Shown here: in pieces, positions 11,701 through 21,773 of the stretch | Numbering within the stretch: the stretch's first letter is position 1 | Layout: each line of letters begins with the position of its first letter | Assembly (NCBI GenBank): GCA_036852015.1 | Contig: JAANDG010000110.1 | Coordinates: forward strand, 62,001 to 126,000 | Direction of reading: 5' to 3' | DNA from: Pelodera strongyloides | Lineage: Eukaryota > Nematoda > Chromadorea > Rhabditida > Rhabditidae | DNA length: 64,000 nucleotides | The notes under the pieces: model-generated | The model's input: the letters and a program-made list of their open reading frames with translations, nothing else | What the model was told of the DNA's origin: nothing | Databases searched by the model: none | Translations under genes and position numbers: made by a program

Positions 11701-14009
11701 AGCCTCGATAGAGCCTTGGCATCGACCGCGTCAGTTTTGAACCCAACCTAATTCTCTGCACTCTAGTATATACACACACTATTTCCGAGCACTTCTCTGC
11801 CTCATCCCTCATAAATTGCACACTATTTCCTTGACTTTCCTGTCTGATCTCTCTCAATAGGCACACTATTTCCTTGCCTTCCAGTATCTAACCTCTCAAA
11901 TAAAAATTTTATTACTTTTTATATGAATAAATAAGAATATCATACAAGGAAATAAACGCGGGTAAAGTCGACGAAGAATAATAATAAGATAGACGGGGAT
12001 GCAACCTATACTTAGCCTATAAGGGATTTGCTAACATTACAAAATGACTACCCAAGGAACATAGACGATGGCAGAGCTGTCATATATTACATATCTCATC
12101 GAAAGCTACCGCACTGCAAAAAAATGGAGCAGAAATGTAATAAAAGGCTATTAAACAATTCACATGTAAAAATGTAAAACATATACTATACATTATACGT
12201 AAAAACAGCTATAATACGAAAAGCTGATATGTCAACGCAAAAAAATGCACTTATGGGAAACGGTATAAATATGAGTGTTCAGAGCGAAATACCAGCCGGT
12301 TTTTAAAACGTATCGTGGACACCAGCATTCTTATGTAGCTTATGCAAACGAGTAAAAAAACGAGCTAGATTCGAGCAACTTAGCATAAATATGTAAGAAT
12401 ATAATTGCCCACGATGCGTTTCAAAAACCGGCCGGTATTTTGCTTTAACGCTACGTTATTAACTCAGTCTACACTCTACTTATTAGAAAACAATTGAGTA
12501 AATTGGGGCGGGATCAAAGGAGCAAATTCACGTACGAGTACATTTTTTGAGTGTTTAGTTAGTACGCCTACGCACAGAAGACAAAGTTAATAACGTGGCC
12601 GTATAAGACTAAGATCCACTTCGACAATTGCGCATTGGGACAATGATGGCCCCGGAACCAAGCCTTCTGCTACGTCTCCAGTTCCAGATGCGACAGAATC
12701 GATATTGTCTCCCCATAATTCTTCAGAAACCTGCAGTTGAGCGCGCCAGAAGTCCCAGATACGGGCACATACCACGCTGATCGATGGCGTGATGATCAGA
12801 TGGGCTGAAAACGCACTGTTCTATAGTTCTATTAAGGTACGGTACGAGGATACCTAAGAATGTTTATGGCTATAAGCAATGGCTGAAACTTACAACTTCC
12901 TAGTTACAATAGTTGTTTTAGCTTAACGGTTCATATAGTCTAAAAATTAGCATATGAGAATTAGCACATTAATAGTAACTCTATCTTGATTATAATGGGG
13001 TTTCCAGCATCATCCGTAGTATTTGAAATTGAGCCGTACTATTTTGAAGTAGATCCATACTAGATTCAAAATCGCTGCGGGACCTTGTCATTCACATTTC
13101 ATTTACATTGACTCTAACATGAACAAGCATTTGCCATTTTCGCAAGTGTGAATCGCATACATGGAGATGGAAACCCCATAATAGAATCGCAAGGTGTGAC
13201 AAGGTGTGAAACTTGTGCTCACAATCAGCTCAGTTGTATACAGTGTGGTGTCTGTGTATACATTTACATAACACAGTATAAAATCAACAGGCGAGCCTTA
13301 CTTGAATCAATATAACAATGAGAATTGCGCTTGTCCAAAAGGTCAAAACAAAATGTCCAAAAGAGATCCCAATAAGTAGTCACGTACCTTTCCTAACCGA
13401 TTGAGGCTTCTTTTCAGGACTCCTCTTCTTTCCAGACATCCGATCTTTACCTCTTGGCTTCTGCTACAGTCTTTTGGTCTTCTGTCTCTGTCTCCACTCT
13501 TCTTATGTCTGTGGTCTTTCAGCAACAGAAAGGAAACCCTGAAAAACAGTGTATTTATCAAAGATCAAGCCACCTAGACGTTTTCATCTTCAACAAGCGA
13601 AATATGGACTACGAAGTTGAACAGCTTAACTACAAACACAAATTTACTAGAAACATGTAAATAAATTGGCAGCAACAACCATAATTGACTGATGGAGAAC
13701 TGTCACCTTACCATCGAATCGTCTCGTTCAATTTCATCCAAATCAATCAGCACGAGAACCACTTCACAGTTCCAGCGCAGCGGGTTTCGTTTCCAAAATT
13801 GCTTTCTTGTCGTTTTTCTCCCTAGAGACTTCGACGCTCTTGAAATTTCCCAGTCCTTCTCGATGAACGCTGAAAAATTAAACCAGATAGTCCAGGAACA
13901 AACAATTACACATCCAATCACCTAAACACTAGTCACCCAACTAACCTTCTCGGTGATTGTCCACGAATAGAAACGGTTCGTTGATTTTCCCAACATCACC
14001 TCCTCGCAT
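5745..14009 (-). CDS. Unidentified multi-exon protein, ~680 aa, basic patches
   Basis: I do not recognise the family. Exons (minus): 14009-13946, 13869-13712, 13463-13388, 10761-10595, 10512-10453, 10323-10186, 10094-9968, 9659-9532 (end uncertain), 8929-8840, 8662-8567, 8416-8320, 8209-8137, 7672-7564, 7310-7184, 7043-6982, 6778-6707, 6530-6482, 6278-6124, 6048-5980, 5864-5745. Splice sites and phases agree throughout except around 9580-8930, where one internal join is unresolved (an alternative exon at 9348-9285 would create a TGA). The protein begins MRGGDVGKINEPFLFVDNHRE, has Lys/Arg-rich stretches resembling nuclear localisation signals (SGKKRSPEKKPQSVRK; MSKKRSRKQPVRQTFERS), folded-looking blocks such as AYAMGLGEVI and TAFAVIIGKGFQHVFFW, and ends SVMWVLYH. 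No signal peptide or membrane segment is visible. A putative 3' splice site lies 20 nt before the ATG. Confidence 0.72.
11226..11760. repeat. Mosaic repeat block inside the unidentified gene's large intron
   Basis: Bases 11226-11345 recur inverted at 19790-19900. An internal pair, GGTGGGCACAGAGGC and GTCTCTGTGCCCACGGG, brackets ~85 bp absent from the other copy, so it looks like a nested insertion. Next come three copies of a GAACCG(G/A)GTCCCGTTCC motif (11444-11560), then two copies of CATCGACCGCGTCAGTTTT near 11648 and 11720. The first motif is also found inverted near 18040 and the second, with variants, at 14180-14340. The rest of this 2.6 kb intron (10762-13387) is AT-rich with no further exon seen. 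Confidence 0.55.
12283..12448. repeat. TTAA foldback MITE, family A
   Basis: Inverted ends AGCGAAATACCAGCCGG and CCGGCCGGTATTTTGCTTTAA, with ACGTATCGTGG/CCACGATGCGT inside. The left TTAA has decayed. It lies in an intron of the unidentified minus-strand gene. Confidence 0.75.
12985..13187. repeat. Short foldback repeat
   Basis: TTATAATGGGGTTTCCA near 12986 is mirrored by TGGAAACCCCATAATAGA near 13166, giving a ~200-bp element with ~17-bp inverted ends. It is probably a small MITE of another family; no clear target-site duplication was identified. Confidence 0.45.
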
Positions 14010-14029
14010 CTTAAAGTGAGGAGCATTCT

Positions 14030-14480
14030 CTACAGGATTATACATATTTAAAAGCAACAGGAAAACATAGAATCGAAAGAAATACAATACAACCCAGAGT
14101 TTGTCTAAAAAAGAAGTTTTTCGTAACGGACGCTCCGCGTTTACACTGCGTTGCGGTAGTGAAGAAAGGCTTCGGTCGCGCCTTGTGCATCGACCTCGTC
14201 AAAAAATGCCTGGCCATCGACCGCGTCAGTAATTGACAAAAATGGAAAATTTTATGAAAAATGTGGGGTTTGTCCGCGACCCGTGCATCGACCTCGATGG
14301 ACCGATTTTCGTGTCTTGCCGTGGCATCGACCTCGATGAGTTTCCCCTTAGCGCGGTTCGTTGGCCTCGCATGCACTTTGCATGTTTATTTATCTTTTTT
14401 TTTTGGAGAATGCTCAGCTTTTCGACTTGTTCTTATTTGTGTTCGTTTTCTTCGAATTTCTATATTATTGTTTGCAACAG
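14030..14480. promoter_or_regulatory. Short gap between divergent genes, with CATCGACC repeats
   Basis: This ~450-bp gap separates the start of the minus-strand gene (ATG at 14009) from the first putative exon of the plus-strand gene (~14481). It must hold both promoters if both genes are real. It contains four copies of CATCGACC(G/T)CG (near 14188, 14216, 14286 and 14325), the same motif as in the repeat block at 11648-11735, so part of it is probably transposon-derived. No TATA box was identified. Confidence 0.35.
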
Positions 14481-14651
14481 GTAGTCATGTGCATGTACCG
14501 CTTCGATGAAGACATGGAACGACGACGATGAAATGAAATAATACGCTTTATGGTATGTTTAGATCCAATAAATAGCTTTGCATTTTTTATGACAGTTTTC
14601 TTTACTACACATAATATTTCAGACGTCTGCAACAAAGACTTCGACTGCTTC

Positions 14652-17080
14652 ATGGCAGTACCGGAGTTCGGCTGGATAGAACTGGGCTGGTTATTACGGA
14701 ATAGCGACGCTATGGAGACAGATCGGTATGTATGTCGTAAGTTTTACAGTTTATAAGTACAAAATTCTTACCTACACGTGGTGTCATTTTCCAACGCTAC
14801 GAGTTTTTGTAATTGTCGATGTTCTCTTCTATTTTACCTATATTCACACATTTATTTTGCTAGTGAAACGTGCCTGCTCGCTTCGAAGAATAAGGATTTT
14901 CCAACGCTACGAGTTTTTGTAATTTTCGATGTTCTCTTCTATTTTACCTATATTCACACATTTATTTTGCTAGGGAAACGTGCCTGCTCGCTTCGAAGAA
15001 GAAGGAAGGGAGGATAATGATATAAAAGTAAGTTTTATGGATGACCTATTGAGAAGAACTGACTATTTCCTGGATGTTCTTATAGATGCGTTTTCCTTTC
15101 AGGCTTGAACAAGTGCAACCGCGCCAGTTTTGGACCACGATAAACACCAATATTTCGGCAGGATGGAAGAATGTACGTATTTGTTGTTTTAATGGGCGCT
15201 ATTGAGCTTGGGGGGGCCAAAGTGGGCGGAGCCTCTGAAAAGTCTGAGATCTTGCTGAAACTTGGCCATAAGGGGTAATCCGACCTGCCAAATCGATTGA
15301 GCACACAATCAATAGTCTACAGTCAATATTTATTGATTTCCTGGTTATGGATTGTTGCCTTTGCTCTGTTGATTTTCTTCGCTTTTAAACTGACTAGTTA
15401 TGAATATCTCTAGCTTTTTAACGTTACTGAATTACGCTCAGCCATATTTTACACTTATTGCCGCGCCAGGAACAATTCACGTAGTAATCTCGTTCTAATG
15501 TGTTGCACTATAAATTAAAATGGTCGTCGGACACATCTCGTCAATGAAAACAGTTCGACGTTGTCAATGCTCTGTTCGATAGAGCGTCATTTTGGGGTGT
15601 GTTACTACTAGCTGCTGTTCTGTACGTTCCATTAAAGGATACTGCATATGGAAACAAATCTTAAATTTAACATGTTCGCATGCCTGAGCTCTCACGTCAC
15701 GTAATTATTCAATATTTATTCAATATAATTACACATGGATACATCTGAAACACTAGAATTTACGTTTTTTAAAGTATTCTTCTGAAGGAAAAAATCAATG
15801 ACCGGAAAATCAATAAATATTGACTATAGACTATTGATTGTGTGCTCAATCGATTTGGCATGTCGGATTACCCCTTATGGCCAAGTTTCAGCAAGCACAG
15901 ACTATTCTGAGGCTCCGCCCACTTGGCCCCCCCAAGCTCAATAGCGCCTTTTAATGTATTATTATGGGACAGAGGTTCGGTTTCATTCGCATTTCTGTGA
16001 CGACCTGACGACTGTCTTATACTCCCATTTTAGCGCATTTTCTCTCACTCAACCGTTTGCGAGCCTGTGCGATGTGAGATATGATTGTTGGGATTGAATA
16101 TGAATTCCAGAAGTTGTGAAGGTGAGACTTGCACTTTCCTGTTGCTTTAGGATCCATGGGAAGCCTTATATGATGATCATATATATTTTCCACATTGTTG
16201 TTTAGGACACGAACGGACGCTTTCAACTGCACAACCGACAGAAATGATCACTGCCACGGAGTGGTAAAATAAATGCGTTGACACAGACCACAGACCCATG
16301 TGCTCGGCAACGCAAACTCCAGGTTGGTGACTTTAGATCACTGGCTACTTCTCGGCTAGTGCTGGGTAACCTCTAGCGCTTTTTACATAGTGAAATTGCC
16401 GATGGGGGGCTAGATTTTCTGCTAAATTTGGTCTAATACAAATACATACGTGAGAATTTTTCTGCTTATTGATAGCGAGAACGGCGAAAAGCCTATATTG
16501 TTGTACCGCCAGTTAGGGCGAAAAGCTTGTACCTAGTACCCACCATAAGAAATTCTCCAATAGAATCTTTTATTTTTGGCTATAATTTCTAGGCGTCATA
16601 GTGGGCAAACAAATGGCGTTTTCTTCACTTTAAATAAATTATTCAGGGATGACATCTTACGTGAGGATATTAACGCGACGGATTCTGCTTCACTGCAACG
16701 CTTCGTGCTTCGCAACTTGCAAGAAATATCTGCAGCATCAAGGTTGGTGTGAATTTTTATATGTTTATTAAAATATTCTTCGACGCGCACAACCCTTTGG
16801 GGCATGTAACGAATATTACCTCGTTTGTGTTGAGCCTAAAACCTAAAGTTATTTCCTGAATTTGGGAATGAACACCAAATAAGATGACGGGACTAGAACT
16901 CTAATTTGCAAGCCAATGTTATGAGCACTCATCACTGGAAACCCGAATTTGTGCTATGCTATATACGCAATGTTATTTCCGTCTTTTGTACTAATTGGGT
17001 TCATTTTCCTGACAATTAAACACATCATGCTAAGATATGTCAAATCTAGATGCAGTTGCGATGGCGGAACGCTCGGCTAA
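14652..17080 (+). CDS. Tentative small spliced gene, ~127 aa
   Basis: I cannot assign a family. A phase-consistent model joins exons 14623-14725 (ATG at 14652, MAVPEFGWIELGWLLRNSD), 15103-15172 (FWTTINTNISAGWKN), 16151-16263, 16647-16742 (DDILREDINATDSASLQRF) and 17050-17080. A possible non-coding exon lies at 14481-14551. Alternatives exist: exon 4 read in another frame joins to a longer last exon ending at 17198, and skipping to 16210 gives a 61-residue protein. An optional exon at 14973-15029 would introduce a stop. Exon-like codons and good acceptors support a gene, but the exact protein is uncertain. Confidence 0.4.
14787..15005 (+). repeat. Tandem duplication of an intron end plus exon-like segment
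   Basis: Two ~109-bp copies (14787-14895 and 14897-15005) match almost perfectly. Each contains TTTATTTTGCTAG followed by (T/G)GAAACGTGCCTGCTCGC. The first copy has T where the second has G immediately after the acceptor AG. Confidence 0.75.
15195..15948. mobile_element. hAT-type MITE with 8-bp target-site duplication
   Basis: Terminal inverted repeats of ~130-150 bp begin GGCGCTATTGAGCTTGG and end with its complement at 15931-15948. The flanks are identical 8-bp copies, TTTTAATG at 15187-15194 and 15949-15956. An 8-bp duplication is the hallmark of hAT-superfamily insertion. The 754-bp element has no transposase frame, so it is non-autonomous. It sits in an intron of the tentative plus-strand gene. 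Confidence 0.88.
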
Positions 17081-17215
17081 TTGGTTCCACGACATTCTGA
17101 CCACATGTCCGGACATGCACGGATGCCACATACAGCACACAGCACAGCCAGAAACCTTGCAGTTGTGGGAACGAGACAATACAGACAGACGGCTTTAGCT
17201 TTAGAAATATACTTG

Positions 17216-18030
17216 GTGGGTACTAAATGAGGTAATTAGTACGCAAACTGTTTATAAGAAGTACTTCACAGGAAAGTGAAAACCCAGACTTCGCCCCGAT
17301 CAAGGCCCGATTTTTTGAGGGACTTGATCGGGGCGAAATCGGGGTTTTTGGTTTCCCATATACACATCCTCCACTTAGAATTAGTGGGAAAATTTCTGGA
17401 AACATTTGAACACTACCTCGTCTGTGCAACCTATAGCTATTAGTTCAAGTAATTTATTCGCGAGTTGTTGGCTATTTTTTTATGTTGTTAGGTATTTAGT
17501 TTATGTTAGATATGATATGTAGATATGATAGCTATGCTAGATAGATTTATGTTATATATTTAGTTACTATTTTGACTTGTAGATTATTTCTTGGCATAAC
17601 TCTGTTGTTTAATTTAACAGCGTTACATAGTTTGATTATTGTTGACGTCGCAGTTATGTAGCTGACTTTACCCTTATTATAATTAATTGTTTGCACTCAT
17701 TGTCACTTTACTGATATATTTACATCATTAACAACATTACATTTCCATAACATTTTCCCATAACTTATAACGTTTTGTAATTGCATGTTTGCCGTATGTA
17801 TAATTTGACATTGGAGTCTTTTAATAAAATATTCCAAGTGATTTCTTTAATTGGCGTGAAGTTAATATTGTTTATTATATTTTTCAAGCGGAAAGGGGCT
17901 GGGCGCGATTCTGCACTTTATAAGGTGTTTTCTAAAATACGTCGCGGCTACCGTAGCCAAGTACTGTGCCGCACGGTATCCCGACCCAGCAAAAAACCTG
18001 GTACGCGATCCGGATCGCGTACCGGGTTTT
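17216..18030. repeat. Gene-poor stretch with two strong palindromes
   Basis: CTTCGCCCCGATCAAG at 17289-17304 is mirrored by CTTGATCGGGGCGAA at 17323-17337, with AAAACCC/GGGGTTTT outside, forming a hairpin with an 18-nt loop. A 38-bp palindrome at 17993-18030 has the perfect centre GGTACGCGATCC-GGATCGCGTACC. Between them is AT-rich DNA without convincing exons. These look like GC-rich foldback element remnants. Confidence 0.55.
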
Positions 18031-18069
18031 CTACCTGGAACGGGACCCGGTGCGTAAGCCGACCAGAGT

Positions 18070-19773
18070 GCCCGAAAAATAATTTATTTGAATTTCGCGC
18101 CAAATTGATTTTCAGGGTGATCGCTGTGAGACTGCCTACTGTAGCCGTGCACGCACTTTGCATGCATTATGCATTTTTTTCGGCATTTCTATTGCAATAT
18201 GCATCAACAGAGTCTTCCTTCTTTGTTTTTTTAGTATTGTCGTCGTTGTTTTTTCATTTAAAGCTGTTTTTAGTGTTTATTTCCGTATTCGGGCACGTGG
18301 TGTCATTTTTGATGAATGATACTCGCTCTTTTACCCCTTTTAAAATAGTGTTTTCTTTTTACGTACAAACTTATTCCTTGCCAGTATGTAAGACAAAACT
18401 TTATTACTATCGTGTTCTAGGGACCAGAGACCAGAGCGATGCTTCGCTGCCGGCATGTCTTCTACGAACGATTTTTTATTGGAACCATAATAAAGGTCAG
18501 AAAAATCAATAATTTGATGTCGTTGTCTATAGTCTATAGTCTAGAATTATATTTGATGTCTTCACTATTTGGGCACGTTTTCTTTCATTGTTGCGCGGCT
18601 TACATTTTTGTCGGTGTTTGGTTACTACAGTGGTAAGTATTTTCAGTGAGAACACCTGTCTGACGAGACTGAGGTTTTTGGAGGAGTTATGCTTCAGGAC
18701 AAATTCGCATTTTTTCAGGTACAATTTATTTGTTTAGAACTGTGGACATTGCTAGCTTGCTCACTTCTTGTGAACGCTTCGACATGTGACCTTAGTGTAA
18801 ATGAGACAAATTTAGACTAACCTGGCTAGACTTTGTTTATATTAAATCGTGGAACGATCATACAACTTTAAAAACATCCCCTAAATTAAAAACGTGATAA
18901 TATCCTTCTATTTTCACCGCCCAATAAAAATATCTTTTCAGTTCGTGTGGCCACTCTTTTCCTCAAGCAGTTTTCACCATCGATGTCATGAAGTATGACT
19001 AAAACGCACATTACGCCTACACGTCGTAAATAATTTGTATTCACACTGCATATTTTTGCAATTGAATGAGGGAGATTGAAATAAAAATTACACTGTTTAC
19101 TTTCCACTACTTATTGCTCGAATGACTTCTTTGTTGTGCTTTTGGAAGCAGGCAGTCGGAACTTTAAGCATTACGAAATGAAGAAACAGAACGGAAAACT
19201 GCATATGGTTGAATTTGTTGGCACCTACTGTTGTATTCGTTGTATTAACAAGAAATGTTACTGTGCTAGTTTTTCTATTCATTTCAGGCGGCGACTATAT
19301 TTGTTTCCAGTGGCCTATGTCTTTAAAATAGTCTAAAAACATAGTCGTACATTTTAGAAGTGTTATGGCCGAAACTGACGAACTCCAAGTTGTGTGTATG
19401 TATTTGAATCCATTCGACGTCCAACACAATAATGTAAAATAGAATTGAGAAAAGATAAAGAAGCTCCGGTCGTTTTTTTTCTAACAATGTATAAAGACCC
19501 TAAGTCGTTTTGTTTCCTTCTCCAAGGCCGCATATGCCTAATCTCAGATAGAGCATATAAGGATACTAATTTCTGAATCATTTCATAGGAAATTATTACT
19601 ATGTTCACTTATTTCAGCTTTATTAGCTATCTGTATACATTATCTTCACGCTTCGTAGAAGCCAAAAAATGCATAATGCATGCAAAGTGCGTGCACGGCT
19701 ACAGTAGGCAGTCTCACAGCGATCACCCTGAAAATCAATTTGGCGCGAAATTCAAATAAATTATTTTTCGGGC
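18070..19773. mobile_element. 1.7-kb element with 108-bp inverted arms
   Basis: Bases 18070-18177 (CCCGAAAAATAATTTATTTG... to the T-run) recur essentially perfectly in inverse orientation at 19664-19773. The 1.5-kb centre has no transposase-like frame. Long, near-identical arms suggest a recent non-autonomous DNA element, but no target-site duplication is clear. The right arm directly abuts 19774-19900, an inverted copy of the 11226-11345 module. Confidence 0.6.
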
Positions 19774-20126
19774 AGGAGATCGCGCCTCCCACGGGCTATG
19801 TGTACTGTGGAAAAGATTTACATTTCCGACCGGCCATCCCGAACTACTTTTTTGATTTCTTTTCTTTCTTTTCGCAATCCCGAACGCGCCCTTACTTTCC
19901 GTCGTATGATGATCCGATTCTTCCTTCCTTGTCTTATCTCGCAACTCTTTGATAAATATTTTATTTCCAGGCACATGCCTGTATTGACTACATTGACTTT
20001 CAAACCTGTAGTATCACCCTTTGTTTTGCAAGGTTTTTTGTATTATTTTTAGCAAATGTACACATAAAAAGGGCGAACTCATCTTGTTAATTTCTGGATT
20101 ATTTCTGGATAAAGTGATGAAACTGG

Positions 20127-20138
20127 GTTCCTTTTCAG
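20127..20138 (+). promoter_or_regulatory. 3' splice site 13 nt before the RFC3 start
   Basis: TTCCTTTTCAG ends at 20138 and the RFC3 ATG is at 20152. A pyrimidine-rich acceptor this close to an initiator suggests a trans-splice (spliced-leader) site, or the end of a 5'UTR intron. Confidence 0.55.
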
Positions 20139-20151
20139 TTGGATCTTCGAT

Positions 20152-20455
20152 ATGGCACTCTGGGTGGATAAATATCGTCCGCAGAAGCTCTCTGAACTCT
20201 CCTATCACATGGTTCGTTTTTTTTACCTATTTACTTTTTATCCGAGTGGGAGTTAATTATGCTTTCCTGTTTGAGACAATTTTGTATACAAACATGAGTA
20301 TTTCTTAATTTATTAGTGCAGTTCTCGGTTATTTAGGAGCAGGCTCAACAATTGATCGATCTGGTAGCAAGTGATGACTTCCCCCATCTCCTTGTATATG
20401 GACCTAGTGGAGCTGGAAAAGCGACGCGTATTAGATGCATTCTCAGGTTAGTTAA

Positions 20456-20518
<63 letters not shown>

Positions 20519-21702
20519 CCTAATTCCTTTCGCTTCAAACATTCTAAAACCAGTCGTCCTCACACGCTGTTTCCTTTCCTTTCGGCTAATATCTAATCGG
20601 GAGTCGGGAGTCCCCGAATCACGTACGTCTTAGGACATAACTAGAATTAATTTATGTACTTCATCAGTTAATGACTTCGCTTTTATAGTATCTTGTATAT
20701 TTCCAACTTTGTATATCTATTTCAATATATGAAATTGTAATACCGTTATAAATAATCTCATTAATTCAGAGCTCTGTATGGTTCCGGGGCCTCTAAACTA
20801 CGTATGGACACCAAACCGTTTAATACGGCTGGCGGAAAGAAACTAGAGATTCAGACGCTGGGCAGTATTTACCATATCGAACTCAATCCCGGGTTTGTTT
20901 TAGTTGTAACTAACCCTAATTTTGATCTTTTATTCTAGTCACTCTCTTTTATTCCTTGCAAGTTAGACATACTGCATAGGCTGAAGTCTATGCATATCTT
21001 TGAAGTGATCAAATGAATTTCGTCACATGTTTAGTGATGTTGGCGTCCATGATCGTGTTGTTGTGCAGGAAATTGTGAAACAGATGGCGCTGACCTCTCA
21101 GTTAAACGAGCAGGCGCAAAAATCGTTCAAGGGTTCGTTTTCTTATGTTTTGTTCAGCGTTCAGCTCTTTGTCCTCACCCCAAAGAATTTCTCTGTGAAG
21201 CCTGACCGGCTGGACCTTCATTGCTGACCTGACACACTATTTATCTTGACATTTTGCGATTCAAACCTTTGCAGCATGCCGAAAGCCGTTATTAAATTAT
21301 TTTGGATTATTCCACTTTTCTTTACCTCATCATGTGATTTCAGCGGTTGTTCTTCGTGAAGTTGATTCCCTTTCCCGTGATGCTCAACATGCTCTGAGAA
21401 GAACAATGGAGGCGTACTCAGGTTTCCTAACTTACGAATTCGAGCTTACAATTCACCTACAGTTTCGCAGTCGTAAAAGTGGTCTTATTAGCTCTTAGAT
21501 TAGAACTCTTAGAGTACCACCTTCTAGGAGTTTAAAGCCATAATAATTTACAACAAGTAATGACTCAAACCGGCATTTATCTCTGTCGTACCTTTGGTGT
21601 TATTTCTTTTAATATAATTCGGCTATAATTGGCACAATTTCATGCGTAGCTTTCTCTAGCATTGTAGCGTAGGACCGGTAGGGCATTTCTTTGTACGTAC
21701 GC

Positions 21703-21773
<71 letters not shown>

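Noticed and set aside
17781..18512. 243-codon plus-strand frame
   Set aside because: It spans a palindrome and an inverted-repeat arm, shows Phe/Leu-rich composition typical of AT-rich noncoding DNA, and has no recognisable motif or splice logic.
20352..20633. 93-codon frame containing the RFC3 Walker A followed by repeated Ile-Tyr
   Set aside because: The second half is the (TA)n intron; only bases to 20446 are exon.
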